Assembly: GCF_003545875.1 (NCBI RefSeq)
Contig: NZ_QHCS01000006.1
Coordinates: forward strand, 47,501 to 111,500
Reading direction: 5' to 3'
Length of the DNA: 64,000 bases
Source: Leptospira stimsonii
GTDB taxonomy: Bacteria > Spirochaetota > Leptospiria > Leptospirales > Leptospiraceae
Below are positions 20,290-31,500 of the stretch, in pieces; the stretch's first letter is position 1; each line of letters starts with the position of its first letter. The translations under genes and the position numbers were made by a program. The notes beneath the pieces are model-generated. The model was not told the DNA's origin, did no database searches, and saw only the letters and a program-made list of their open reading frames with translations.

Positions 20290-20586
20290 CTACAAGAATG
20301 TAGGATATCCCCTCTCAACTTTCTCTACAAAGGAAAAATCCAGATCGGTAATGGTTCTCATAGAATGCGTGGTGATCTCGACGGAAACAGAGTCATAACG
20401 AAGTGTGAGATCCGGATGGTGATCCATCTCCTCAGCGATCCCGGCCAACGCATTTACAAATTTAACGGCGGATTTGTAGGACCTAAAACAAAATGTCTTC
20501 TCCAAAAACGGAACCTCGTTCCGGAAAGAAATTTTCCAACCGGAAGGAGTACTTTCCTCGATTCTTTCCAGCTCGGAAGGATCCAT
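20290..20586 (-). CDS. phhB: 4a-hydroxytetrahydrobiopterin dehydratase (pterin-4a-carbinolamine dehydratase)
   Basis: A 98-residue protein of the PCD/DCoH family that dehydrates 4a-hydroxytetrahydropterin, recycling the cofactor of aromatic amino acid hydroxylases. The signature is AEEMDHHPDLTLRYDSVSVE with the catalytic His pair, followed by T-H and a terminal DLDFSFVEKVE. Length fits the family. No phenylalanine hydroxylase gene is nearby, so its physiological substrate here is open. The upstream gene on the same strand ends six bases before its start, suggesting cotranscription. Confidence 0.88.
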   Translation of the reverse strand: MDPSELERIEESTPSGWKISFRNEVPFLEKTFCFRSYKSAVKFVNALAGIAEEMDHHPDLTLRYDSVSVEITTHSMRTITDLDFSFVEKVERGYPTFL

Positions 20587-20592
20587 AGAAAA

Positions 20593-21006
20593 TTAAAAAA
20601 CTTTCTTGAGGGTTTGTTTGATTTTCTCCGCGTCATCGACCGCGCCATTCGAAAGAGAACCGGCTCTCGCCATCAAGTTCACCGCCCCATCCATCCTTGC
20701 TTTGAGTTCCTCAATCTTCTGAAGTTGCTCGTTCAAAAATGCAATCTTAGAATCCAATTCCATTTCTCTCCTTTCAAGTAAGAGTTTGAAGTTGTCCAGT
20801 TCCTGAATTTTCTTCCGAGTTTTCTTGGCTTCTGTATCAACATCCTTTCTGTAATATTTCTCAAGTTCTTTCTCCGCCTGAAGATGACGTTCCCTTTCTG
20901 CCTTAAATTCTTTTTTCATCAACTTCAAGGCCTGGCGATACGCCTTATTGAAGATTCTTTGCTTTTGACGTCTTCTGAGACGAACCAGTTTGCTGATCCA
21001 ATTCAT
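20593..21006 (-). CDS. coiled-coil hypothetical protein
   Basis: A 137-residue, highly charged protein, almost wholly predicted helical with heptad-like spacing; a basic N-terminus (KLVRLRRRQKQR) is followed by a Glu/Lys coiled coil. ATG 21006 has AGGA eight bases upstream and is preferred to an open extension to 21054. No family recognised. Six bases before phhB on the same strand. Confidence 0.68.
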   Translation of the reverse strand: MNWISKLVRLRRRQKQRIFNKAYRQALKLMKKEFKAERERHLQAEKELEKYYRKDVDTEAKKTRKKIQELDNFKLLLERREMELDSKIAFLNEQLQKIEELKARMDGAVNLMARAGSLSNGAVDDAEKIKQTLKKVF

Positions 21007-21287
21007 ACGTATGTCCTGATATTTTATGATTCTTATTGCAAAAAAAAATTTCACATGAGAATGTCAGAATTTTTATCGGCTTCCAGTTCATCACTCTTGG
21101 GCCGAAAATACTCCAAGATTCTATCTTTTCATTCTGAAGACTCGGAAACACAGATCTCCGAAGTTAGATTCTTTCCATCCTTTCCATTAGACCCTAAAAT
21201 TCGAGAGAAAAACCTGTTCCCAAAAGGACGAAAGTGGTTGATTCCACAGGTATAAAACTTAGAAAAAGAATCCGGGAGGAATCATCC

Positions 21288-21566
21288 ATGACATCCAGAG
21301 CGGAAGATTTCAATGAAGAAGTAGAATCACTCAAAGACAAAGCGAAGAGAATCACCGGAAAGGCGCGAGAAGAATATTTAGAGCACGTCTCCGATCTCAA
21401 AGAGAAAATCAAACAGATCTCAGGCGACACTTCCGAGAAAGCGAAACAAATTATCGACGAAACCGGAACTTATATCAAAGAAAATCCGCAGAAAGCAACT
21501 CTCATCGGACTCGGAGTAGGACTTGGAATCGGACTCCTCATCGGAATGATGATCCGAAGAAAATAA
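21288..21566 (+). CDS. DUF883/YqjD-like membrane-anchored protein
   Basis: A 92-residue protein with the layout of the ElaB/YqjD family: an amphipathic helical region (about residues 5-65) and a glycine-rich C-terminal membrane segment ATLIGLGVGLGIGLLIGMMI ending in RRK. In enteric bacteria these proteins sit in the inner membrane and can bind ribosomes. GGGAGGA seven bases before ATG 21288 fixes the start. First of a tight three-gene unit. Confidence 0.8.
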   Translation: MTSRAEDFNEEVESLKDKAKRITGKAREEYLEHVSDLKEKIKQISGDTSEKAKQIIDETGTYIKENPQKATLIGLGVGLGIGLLIGMMIRRK

Positions 21567-21579
21567 CGAAACGGAAAAG

Positions 21580-21963
21580 ATGGCAAAAAAAAGAAAATCA
21601 GATTCCACGACGGAATCATATGACTCCGATTATACGAAAAGAGGAAACGATCTAAAATCGCATTTCCTCTCCCTTGTAGATTCCATCCTGGAATACTTTC
21701 AGACCCTCCTTCTCTATGGACAAAAATATTTATTAAGAAGATTTCAGGCAGGAATCCAGGCCTATATCTTCTTAAAGTTGGGCCTCTTCTTTTTAGGGAT
21801 CGGAGCTGTTTCTTTTTTAGGAGCCTTCTTCTTTTTCTTATTTAGAATCACGGGAGGAGACATTCTCCTTTCGAGTCTTGGAACTGGAGGAGCGAGTTCT
21901 CTCTTCGCATTTATCTTTCTTTGGCTCGCGGTCTCTTCCTTAAAGATCAAGGATCGAAAATGA
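21580..21963 (+). CDS. YqjE/phage-holin-like membrane protein
   Basis: A 127-residue protein with a polar N-terminus (about 55 residues) and two hydrophobic hairpin segments (FLKLGLFFLGIGAVSFLGAF and SSLFAFIFLWLAVSSL), as in the YqjE/holin-superfamily III-type proteins that commonly follow YqjD. The gene begins 13 bases after the YqjD-like stop and overlaps the next gene by four bases (ATGA). Confidence 0.75.
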   Translation: MAKKRKSDSTTESYDSDYTKRGNDLKSHFLSLVDSILEYFQTLLLYGQKYLLRRFQAGIQAYIFLKLGLFFLGIGAVSFLGAFFFFLFRITGGDILLSSLGTGGASSLFAFIFLWLAVSSLKIKDRK

Positions 21964-22214
21964 AAGAATTTCCGGATTTTAATCCTTTTGAGGGAAGTGA
22001 CCGATTTCTTGGCAAAGATCCTTCCGAGATGAGTATGGAAGAATTGAAGTTATACCTTCATATTCAGAAACTAAGGGTCCGCCTCGAATTCGAAAAATTT
22101 CAATCTTCGATCAACTATACAGGAATGATCGTAGAAGCCCTCGAAAAACTCGGAATGGGAGAGTTCTTACAATCTTTTTTGAAGGTTCCGGATAACGTTT
22201 CTCCAAAAGATTGA
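21960..22214 (+). CDS. small hypothetical protein of the YqjD/YqjE unit
   Basis: An 84-residue soluble protein whose ATG overlaps the preceding stop codon. It has a helical centre (MEELKLYLHIQKLRVRLEFE). By position it matches the third gene of yqjD-yqjE-yqjK operons, but I see no clear sequence similarity to YqjK. Function unknown. Confidence 0.68.
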   Translation: MKEFPDFNPFEGSDRFLGKDPSEMSMEELKLYLHIQKLRVRLEFEKFQSSINYTGMIVEALEKLGMGEFLQSFLKVPDNVSPKD

Positions 22215-22567
22215 TTTTTGCTGAAGCCCTAAGGCTCAAGTCCCATTTTTAACCTTCTCTTTCGCCTTTTATTCGCATTGAATTCTATCCTTTATGGTTT
22301 CTTCGGCACCCGCTCGTTCTATCCACTCTCAGAATCTAATTTTCCAATCTAATTCGTAAAATTCGTTCCTGATTTTCCTTTTAATTCTTATTTTCAATCA
22401 AAGGAACTCTGCGCGGATGACCCACTAGGACATTCTAAGGTTATGATGGATTGGTCTTTTTCAGCAGTATCTATCGCCCGCTTCATAGCGAGTTGATCAT
22501 CGAAATTCTCATAAAATAATATCTACGAGGAAAAAAAGATCATCTTGTCTTCTTCTCTTGGAAGTTA

Positions 22568-22861
22568 ATGCATCCATATCAAGCAATTTCAATCGATGTG
22601 CTTCGGAGTTTCTTAGATAAAGTATATACTTCCGCGGTTCGTTCGCAATCTTCATTCCATAGAAGTTTTTAAGAAGAGTATACGCTGGAATTTTTTGATA
22701 AAATTGAAAATGATTCCGCTTTTCGTAAACTTGCGTGCGCCCTTATCTATAAATATCATCTCCGAGTCGTGTTGGGGCAAGCTCCTCTTCTAATGGCAGT
22801 CTTGTTTTCAACGCTCTTTTCCATTGCGATTTGCAAATTCTCATTCAATCTAAGAATTTAA
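22568..22861 (+). pseudogene. possible decayed ORF with an internal stop
   Basis: From ATG 22568 one frame stays open for 34 codons, meets TAA at 22670-22672, then runs on for 62 more codons to TAA at 22859. Both parts translate to ordinary-looking mixed residues (for example DVLRSFLDKVYTSAVRS and EYTLEFFDKIENDSAFRKLA), suggesting one broken gene. I recognise no family, and chance openness is possible. Confidence 0.3.
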
Positions 22862-23622
22862 TGATAAACAACGATCTAAGATTGAAGTCAATTCCCTACG
22901 GATAATTTCTATTTAGGACCCTCTCGACTCTGAACCATCGACTCCTTCAATGATCAAACAAAGAGAAAAGAGGACACTAACTCGAAAAGTATACCTACCT
23001 ATTCCCGGTCTCATCCTCGCAGTGAAATATAAAGGAGGGAGGGTTCCATTCCTAAGGAACTTGGATCTAAATATTCTTTCTATTCGAGAGAGATTGATTA
23101 AATAAAAGGATCCATAATTTTCTTATCTAGAGCAACCCTTGAATCAAATTACAGTATTTTCTTAGTTGTTAATTTGATTCGAATCGGTCGCTGAAAAGCG
23201 TTATTTCCAAATCGGAAAAGAAAGCTTTTGCAGTGACCCCATTCCGAAATCAAAAAAAAGTTATGGAAGATTCTTATCCGAAGGGCACTTATTTCTTAAC
23301 TCAATTCAACGTCGAAGAATTCAAATAATATGATATTACAACGTGTTCCCGATCGGGGAATTTTTTATCTATTTGATAAACTTTCTAAAAAAACCAGCGC
23401 GAAATTCTTTGGAGAAACCGGTTTAAAATTTTAAAATCACAGCTTATCCGCAAACGCCAATGCGAATTCTATCCCGATGCGAAAACGCTTCTGAAAAAAT
23501 TCCGCAATGTCGCTTATCGACTGCATTTTTACCGAACTCAATTTTTTGACTCTGAAATCTAAAAACTTGAAAAGTATATACAACGGATTCTGGGACTTAG
23601 AGAAAGGGTTATAAAAAATCTT
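22862..23622. other. gene-poor stretch
   Basis: About 760 bases with no supported gene. A 69-codon minus-strand ORF (23437-23646) runs into the pyk terminator and has no ribosome site. Together with 22215-22567 this makes the longest gene-poor region of the window. No tRNA, rRNA or insertion-sequence ends were seen. Confidence 0.5.
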
Positions 23623-23661
23623 AAACCGTCTTGCCCGGATATTCATCCGGACAGGCGGTTT
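23623..23661 (-). terminator. terminator after pyk
   Basis: Outer stem AAACCG / CGGTTT and inner stem CCGGAT / ATCCGG with an ATTC loop. On the minus strand it follows the pyk stop at 23691 and is trailed by a T-run, as expected for intrinsic termination. Confidence 0.8.
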
Positions 23662-23690
23662 CTTCTTAAGCTAAAAATTTACGAGATCGA

Positions 23691-25179
<1,489 letters not shown>

Positions 25180-25201
25180 CGGGGCTTTGGACAATCGGGA
25201 A

Positions 25202-27169
25202 TCAGATTTTAGGCAGGGTTTTCTTCAGAAAATCATCGAGGGAAATACAGAAGTCAAAAAGGTCCTGGTCCGGCATACTCGCATCCTTTTGCTCGTTAAT
25301 AATGGCGGATGCCTTTTCCATCAGATCTCTTCCGTTCTTCTTTAGATACCGTTTGGTCACAAGAATCGGGAACGTATATCGTTCCTCTTGATTTCGAACC
25401 ATAAAAGAAAATATCTCGTTCTTCCCGAACTTCTTCAAGAAGTTGATCAAACCTTCCTCGTTGATTTCTCCTTCCATTTCATAAAGAAGAATGTTCCGAT
25501 CCGGGTATTGCCGGTTCGACCAATAATCGTCCAACACGTCCAAAACTCTTTCGAGAAGTTTGGCATTCATCGGATCGATATCCTTCGAGGCACTCGAGGA
25601 AGGAACCTTGTCATCCTTACTTTGAGAAGGACTTTGTTTACGAGCATTCTTCTCGGACTGTTCTTTTGCTTCCTTCTCTTTCACACGCTTTTCCGCGAGT
25701 TTGGCCGCATCCTCTTGGATCTTCTTGGTTCTCGCTTCCATTACACGTTTGTTTAATTCTACCGCGTTGTGAGCTCGGATCTGTTCCGCTTCGTATTTGT
25801 GAACGGTCGGATTCCCAAAAATATTTCTCCAGAGACGAGTGAAAAAAGGCAGGTATTTAAAAAGACTGGAAATCTCTAATTTATCATAGGTGGCGATCAG
25901 ATCCCTGTTATCGATAAAGTCTTTGATCTTCATTCTATCCAGGATACGGATTTCACTGTCGTTTCCGGTCGTTGCAAAAACTTTTCTTGCGGCTTCGATC
26001 GCGCCGGAAATCGAAAGTTTATGAAGGACATAGGTATAGAGCGTGTTCTTATCCGCAAACTCGGTATGAAGAATTTGTTCGTGGTTGGCGACAAGGTTAC
26101 GGATATCTTCTTCGATCTGCTGACCGCGAAAGCGAAGAAAGTTCAAATCCACGAGACGATTCGCGGATTTGATATAATCCAGAATCTCACCGAGTTTGAC
26201 CTTCTTTTCTTCCTTTTCTTTTTTCTCTTTATCCTCTTCCTCAAAGTGAATGAGGGCTAAGAGTTCTTCCATTGCAGTCTTTTGATCCCCGTACGCGGGA
26301 CTCAAATAAGGCATAACCGCATTCACGAGTGCGCGCGTGCTTTCCTGTTCTTCCGAAGACAGGGATCCTACCGCTCCGATTTTTTGGAGTTCGGGAAGCA
26401 ATCGATCGTTGAGAAAGGATTTGTATGCTTCGATTCTCGCGAGAATTTCATCCTGAACATTATAGTAAAATACGGAACGATTTCCGGGGTTCAGTGCGTT
26501 TTCGTTTCGAAAGAAGAATAAAGTCTTCTGTTCCACGAGTTTTTTCAGAACCGGTTTCAAATGAATATTTACCGTGACTTGTTTTAGTCCTGGCGTTACA
26601 TCCAGAGGATCGTTGAAAAGACTACCGATCTCCGTAGACGCGTATGTATCCGTAAGCTTATTCTCTAAGATTGCTGAATGAATTCGTTTGATAAATTCTT
26701 CCTTACCTGGAAAAATTCGTTTTTCTTTGGCCCATCTTTGGATCGAAGAAAAGGTCGTGGAGTTCACTCCGTCCACATAACGATGACTCGTCGATGCATC
26801 CGCCGGTTGCGGCCTTGCAAAGACTGGATTGAGACGAAGATAAGAATCGATCTTCCCGTCGGAAGCGTCTCCGGTCGGATTAAAATCCACCATACAGATT
26901 TTTTTCACGATCGGAGGATTGTATTTTGTACAAAGTTCCCGAAGATATTGATCGATCTTCTCTTTTTCGATGTTCATTTCCCTAGTAAGTTGATCGGCGT
27001 TGGGAAGAATCTTATTTGCGACGTATTTATCCGTCCAATCGCCGATCACTAGCAAAAGTTTGTGAATTCCCTTGTATTGGAAATCACCCCTGGATTCCAG
27101 CGACTGAGTCAACTGTAATGCAGTATTATAATCTGCGACTTTTAATTCAGGGGCTTGTGGTTCCAACAT
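25202..27169 (-). CDS. large hypothetical protein
   Basis: A 655-residue soluble protein with no signal peptide. Residues 1-480 are mostly helical; about 480-530 is a highly charged Glu/Lys/Ser linker, probably disordered or coiled coil; about 535-655 form a further helical domain with LERVLDVLDDYWSNRQYPDR. I do not recognise a family. It is 12 bases after asd on the same strand and 44 before pyk, so asd, this gene and pyk may form one transcript. Confidence 0.75.
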   Translation of the reverse strand: MLEPQAPELKVADYNTALQLTQSLESRGDFQYKGIHKLLLVIGDWTDKYVANKILPNADQLTREMNIEKEKIDQYLRELCTKYNPPIVKKICMVDFNPTGDASDGKIDSYLRLNPVFARPQPADASTSHRYVDGVNSTTFSSIQRWAKEKRIFPGKEEFIKRIHSAILENKLTDTYASTEIGSLFNDPLDVTPGLKQVTVNIHLKPVLKKLVEQKTLFFFRNENALNPGNRSVFYYNVQDEILARIEAYKSFLNDRLLPELQKIGAVGSLSSEEQESTRALVNAVMPYLSPAYGDQKTAMEELLALIHFEEEDKEKKEKEEKKVKLGEILDYIKSANRLVDLNFLRFRGQQIEEDIRNLVANHEQILHTEFADKNTLYTYVLHKLSISGAIEAARKVFATTGNDSEIRILDRMKIKDFIDNRDLIATYDKLEISSLFKYLPFFTRLWRNIFGNPTVHKYEAEQIRAHNAVELNKRVMEARTKKIQEDAAKLAEKRVKEKEAKEQSEKNARKQSPSQSKDDKVPSSSASKDIDPMNAKLLERVLDVLDDYWSNRQYPDRNILLYEMEGEINEEGLINFLKKFGKNEIFSFMVRNQEERYTFPILVTKRYLKKNGRDLMEKASAIINEQKDASMPDQDLFDFCISLDDFLKKTLPKI

Positions 27170-27181
27170 CGAATGACAGTA

Positions 27182-28231
27182 TCATCCTAGGAAATTTTTT
27201 TTGTAAAGAAGTTCTGCGTTTAATAACGCGGCGCCGGCCGCGCCTCGAATCGTATTATGACTCAAGACGACATATTTCCAATCAAAGATCGGGTCCGGTC
27301 TCAGACGTCCGATGACCGTAGTCATCCCCCGTCCGGTCTCCAGATCCAGTCTAGGCTGGGGACGATCCTCTTCTTCTCTATAAAGAATCGGAGGATTTGG
27401 AGCCTGAGGAAGTCCTAACTTCTGAGGTTCTCCGGAAAAATTTTTCCAAGCGGAAAGAATCTCTTCTTTCGAAGCTTTCTTTTTGAATTTTACGGAAACA
27501 CAAACGGTATGTCCGTCGAAAACGGCAACACGGTTGCAATGCGCTGAAATCGGGAAATCCGCGTGAACGATCTTGCCGTTCTCCACTTTTCCGAGACATT
27601 TCAGAGGTTCAATTTCGGCTTTTTCCTCTTCCCCGCCGATATGAGGCACCACGTTCCCCAGAATATCCATCGTAGGAACTCCAGGGTAACCTGCACCGGT
27701 GATCGCTTGCATCGAAAAGAGCATAACGGACTCGATTCCAAAAAGATCATACAAAGGTTTGAGGGAAATGGTCACGCCCATAATCGTACAATTCGAGTTC
27801 GTGATGATTTTTCCCTTCGTCTTCTGCGAAGAGAGAACATCCAAATGAGAAGCATTCACTTCTGCGGAAAGAATCGGAACGATCGGATCCATTCTATGAT
27901 TCTTAGAATTCGAAATGATATGAATCCCCGCCGAAGCGTATGCGGTCTCCACTTCACCGGCGATGCTCGCATCCAAACCGGAAAATGCTAATGCGACGCC
28001 GTTCGTTTTTTCGGGCTCGGGAGTTGTGATGACAATATTCTTAGCATAAGCAGGGATATCGGAAGAAATTTTCCATCTCTTCTTCATTACATCACCGTAC
28101 GTCTTACCTGCGCTATTCTCGGAAGCGCAGAGGTGTGTGACCTCAAAGTACGGATGATTTTCCAGCAATTGGATGAATCGCTGACCTACGGAACCAGTGG
28201 CGCCTAAAACGGCAACTTTGACCCTGCTCAT
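27182..28231 (-). CDS. asd: aspartate-semialdehyde dehydrogenase
   Basis: A 349-residue NADP enzyme of the archaeal/fungal-type Asd branch, reducing aspartyl phosphate to the semialdehyde used for diaminopimelate, lysine, methionine and threonine. Marks: VAVLGATGSVGQRF nucleotide loop, catalytic Cys in SNCTIMG, AITGAGYPGVP, and substrate-binding ISAHCNRVAV. asd is a classical marker of the small Leptospira chromosome. It is the first gene before the 655-residue unknown gene. Confidence 0.96.
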   Translation of the reverse strand: MSRVKVAVLGATGSVGQRFIQLLENHPYFEVTHLCASENSAGKTYGDVMKKRWKISSDIPAYAKNIVITTPEPEKTNGVALAFSGLDASIAGEVETAYASAGIHIISNSKNHRMDPIVPILSAEVNASHLDVLSSQKTKGKIITNSNCTIMGVTISLKPLYDLFGIESVMLFSMQAITGAGYPGVPTMDILGNVVPHIGGEEEKAEIEPLKCLGKVENGKIVHADFPISAHCNRVAVFDGHTVCVSVKFKKKASKEEILSAWKNFSGEPQKLGLPQAPNPPILYREEEDRPQPRLDLETGRGMTTVIGRLRPDPIFDWKYVVLSHNTIRGAAGAALLNAELLYKKNFLG

Positions 28232-28296
28232 ATTATATTTTAAACGGTGAAACCCGCCCTCTCAATTTATAAAATTAACCGCATACGGCTTGTTTA

Positions 28297-29862
28297 TCAA
28301 GGTTTTACAGGTTTATCACCTTGTCTTTCAGAAATTTGGACGAATTCTTCTGCATAAATCGAACTCATTTTAATCATTCCCGGAAAAGTAAAATGATGAT
28401 AATCGCTGAAGTCCTGCATTCGGAGAGAATGTCTCAAATCACTGAAAACAACACCTTCCCCGGAAAGACCGTTTAAGAATGTAAGATGGTCCCGATACCA
28501 AGGAGAATTCTCATACCAATCCAGACTGATCGGGTTCTCCGGATTGTTGATGATCCAGAGAGGAATTCGCTTTTTCCTTAAGAAATCGGTCAGTTTTTGC
28601 AAATAATCAAAATGAAGAATGGGGACGAACTTTTCTTCGGCAATTCGGTGTTTGGCGTCGCGAAGCGCGATCAGATATCCTATCCCCGGTCTTTTGTCGT
28701 AATCGTCCAGTAAACGAAAATTAAAGTATTTAGAATATTCTAAATCACTCATGTTTAAATATCGAAGGTCTTCCAGACGTTCCTCTCTTGTGTATTGCAT
28801 TCCGTTTCGAGGAACGTCCGTTCCGAAGGTTTGCTGAAGACGAACTCCCAGAGAATCGTAGTTCCAATCCTTATTCTCCGCTCCCGCATAAAAGGGAGTC
28901 CAGGTATTGGAAAGTTCCCCGGTGATCGGGTCATTCTCCGATCCATCCGAGAACGTTCGATCCGGAAGAATTTTTTTCCAACCGGGTTCGGCGAACGTAA
29001 ACGATTGAACTCCATTCTTATTTTGGAATGTGATTTTCACGGGACCGGATTTGAGAACTTCGGGAACGATCTGAACCAAAAAGCCTTCTTTTTTCATCCT
29101 CGGAGTCAACAGAAAGGAAAACTTTTTACCGGTCCAGCCGAGAGAAGTCACACGCTCCGGAATCTGAACTCCGTTGTAGCCGTGATAGCTCGTATTCCTT
29201 CCGTAACGGTGATCATAGAGGGAACGAAGATTCTTCCAGAAAATATCCTTATAACGATAGAATCCGAAAAGATACGCCGTGATATACTCGGAGGTTTTTG
29301 CAAAACCAAGGACGGAAAAAAATTCCTTCGCAGTCTCCAGAGGGAATATAAATCGAGACTGAGGCGCTTCAAAAAAATTCAACGCGTCCAAGACTAAAAT
29401 CTCGGAAGGGATCGTTTCGTTTTTATTCGAAGGATCGAGAGAATACGCGCGGTGTAATCTCCAGTCAATAAAGTTGATCGGAAAAATCACAAAGTCCGGT
29501 TCCAAATCCGCGATCTTCTTTCTGCACAACCAAGCATCCAAAGGAGTCATTCCTGCATAAGATAAGAATTCCACCTCGATTTCTTTTCCGGTTCGTTTCA
29601 AAATTTCACGTTGAAAAGACTCGCGATCGAAGGAATAGTGCGCGATGCTGGAACCGACGATGAGAATGCGCGGACGACGTTTCGGTTTAGAAACCAGAGA
29701 ATGATACTCGTAGAGAAAATTATAAAAGTGATTCGAGCTCCAGGGAGATTCGTTCGGGACCTTCCAAATCAAAACGCGGAAAAAAAGAAAATCTAAAACG
29801 AATAGGAACAAAAACCCAGCTCCCAATAAAATCCAATGTTTCTTTCCGGCCGAATAACTCAT
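28297..29862 (-). CDS. SGNH-like membrane-anchored protein, possible partner of the MBOAT
   Basis: A 521-residue protein with one N-terminal membrane helix (about residues 9-30) and a large extracytoplasmic domain. Near the N-terminus RILIVGSSIAHYSF resembles the SGNH block I nucleophile region, and near the C-terminus DYHHFTFPGM gives a D-x-x-H pair, as in DltD, AlgJ and AlgX-type O-acyltransferase partners. An MBOAT gene on the same strand lies 1.6 kb upstream, separated by an oppositely oriented membrane-protein gene. Acyl transfer to a glycan or a polymer is inferred; the acceptor is unknown. Confidence 0.6.
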   Translation of the reverse strand: MSYSAGKKHWILLGAGFLFLFVLDFLFFRVLIWKVPNESPWSSNHFYNFLYEYHSLVSKPKRRPRILIVGSSIAHYSFDRESFQREILKRTGKEIEVEFLSYAGMTPLDAWLCRKKIADLEPDFVIFPINFIDWRLHRAYSLDPSNKNETIPSEILVLDALNFFEAPQSRFIFPLETAKEFFSVLGFAKTSEYITAYLFGFYRYKDIFWKNLRSLYDHRYGRNTSYHGYNGVQIPERVTSLGWTGKKFSFLLTPRMKKEGFLVQIVPEVLKSGPVKITFQNKNGVQSFTFAEPGWKKILPDRTFSDGSENDPITGELSNTWTPFYAGAENKDWNYDSLGVRLQQTFGTDVPRNGMQYTREERLEDLRYLNMSDLEYSKYFNFRLLDDYDKRPGIGYLIALRDAKHRIAEEKFVPILHFDYLQKLTDFLRKKRIPLWIINNPENPISLDWYENSPWYRDHLTFLNGLSGEGVVFSDLRHSLRMQDFSDYHHFTFPGMIKMSSIYAEEFVQISERQGDKPVKP

Positions 29863-29958
29863 CTTAGGAAGAAGGATTCGAGAAAGCCTTGGCTTGTCCA
29901 GGATTAGTTCTTTTTTTAGCTTTACCCTTCGGAGAATCCATAAATCCTTTCGGGGAGA

Positions 29959-31500
29959 ATGTTCAAGTATGGAATCACCCTAATCCTATTCTTCATATCC
30001 CTCTTTGTTTCTTTGGCCTTGAGTCCGGAAGAAATCTACCAAAACTCGGACATTCTTTATTTGCCGAGCCTGGCTTTGGACCTGTTTCGAGACAAAGGGA
30101 ATTTTTTTTCTTGGTCCTTTACTCCCTCTCCCTATTTTTTTCCAGACTTCCCGATCGTATCGATTCTATTTTTGATCTTCGGAAACGCACAAAAGGCATT
30201 GTTGACGTTCGCGTTTTTACAAACGATTTTATGTACGGTATTGCTCGAACGATTTTGGATCTTTCAAAGGGAGGAAAAAAAGAGAATACCGCTGACGAAA
30301 AAAGATACAAGAAGAATCAAATCCTGGATTCTACTTTTTGTTTCCGGTTTGCTTTTAGCCGCACCGGGATTCCCGACCCTTTACGTTCTATTCCTTCCTT
30401 CGATCCACGCAAGCGCCTTTCTCGTCGCGCTCTACGCATGGCCGCTTCTTCATAACAAACTTGATAAACGAAGAGCCGCTTATCTATTTACGTGGATCGT
30501 TTTGACGATCGCCTCGGATCGGATCCTTGTGATAGAACTCGTAATTCCCGGAATTCTAGCCGGGTTTTTCTTTTCGGATTCGAAATCCTCGAATCCGAGT
30601 TGGAGACGATTTTTTCCGGAAAGTTCAAGGATTCTTCTTTTGGCGGGAATCGGAGGTTTGATTCTTCATACGATTCTTAAGTCGTTCTTATTCATTGAAA
30701 GGCCTGGAAAAATTCCAACGTTAGTCGCCCTTTCCCAAGCCCAAAAAGACGGAATTCGTTTTTTTACCGAGGCGCAAACCTGGATCAACTCGGGATTTAG
30801 GGAAGGGTTCCCAGTGGCGGCCACTTTATTCGTTTTTCTTTTGATCTCCCTTCTTTTCGGCCTTGTGAGAATTCGAAAAAGTAAGACGAGCGCTTTTCTG
30901 TTTTTCTTCTTTTTGATTCTTACCGTCGCACCGATCGCAAGCGGATCTTATATCGACGAATACAGCTTACGTTATGCGGCACCTGCACTTATCCTCGCTC
31001 CGTTCTTTCTAATCTCAATCGCCGGATTTCCGAGAAGAAATCTTACCCTATGTATTTTTCTTTTATTCCTTCTACTCTGGAAAATCTCCGAAAAATCGCC
31101 GGAAGGACTCGAAAATAGGCTGATTCGACTCTCCCAGTGGGTACCACAGGAAACGGCGTGTTTGGACGAAATCGCGGAAAAAGAACCGGTTACACTATCC
31201 ATTGCCGATTTTTGGACTGCAAAAAAACTTCTCGTCTTTTCCGAGAAAAAAATTCCCGCTCTTCACGTTGCCTATGGAACATTAGAAGGATCTCATACGA
31301 TCTCCAATCGGGATTGGTATTTAAAAGATTACAAAGGAACCTTCGCGGTTTTCACGAAAGGATTGGATGAAAATCGGGTATCGGAAGTGTATGGAGTTCC
31401 GTCCATGAAAGAGGTTTGCGGCGAAACTTCGATCTTTCTCTACAAGGATTCAACGAAAATCCAAGAAGCCTTCAAACGTCCGTTTCAGAAGACAAAGTAG
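29959..31500 (+). CDS. multi-pass membrane protein, GT-C-like layout
   Basis: A 513-residue protein with about ten hydrophobic helices in the first 390 residues and a soluble C-terminal domain of about 120 residues, the general layout of GT-C glycosyltransferases. After the first helix an acidic motif NSDILYLP could be the catalytic loop, but the match is weak and no family signature is certain. The gene is divergent from the SGNH-like gene and its end overlaps the convergent MBOAT gene by 16 bases, so the three form one locus. Confidence 0.6.
   Translation: MFKYGITLILFFISLFVSLALSPEEIYQNSDILYLPSLALDLFRDKGNFFSWSFTPSPYFFPDFPIVSILFLIFGNAQKALLTFAFLQTILCTVLLERFWIFQREEKKRIPLTKKDTRRIKSWILLFVSGLLLAAPGFPTLYVLFLPSIHASAFLVALYAWPLLHNKLDKRRAAYLFTWIVLTIASDRILVIELVIPGILAGFFFSDSKSSNPSWRRFFPESSRILLLAGIGGLILHTILKSFLFIERPGKIPTLVALSQAQKDGIRFFTEAQTWINSGFREGFPVAATLFVFLLISLLFGLVRIRKSKTSAFLFFFFLILTVAPIASGSYIDEYSLRYAAPALILAPFFLISIAGFPRRNLTLCIFLLFLLLWKISEKSPEGLENRLIRLSQWVPQETACLDEIAEKEPVTLSIADFWTAKKLLVFSEKKIPALHVAYGTLEGSHTISNRDWYLKDYKGTFAVFTKGLDENRVSEVYGVPSMKEVCGETSIFLYKDSTKIQEAFKRPFQKTK

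Noticed and set aside
23437..23646. 69-codon minus-strand ORF before the pyk terminator
   Set aside because: It overlaps the terminator, has no ribosome site and resembles no family.
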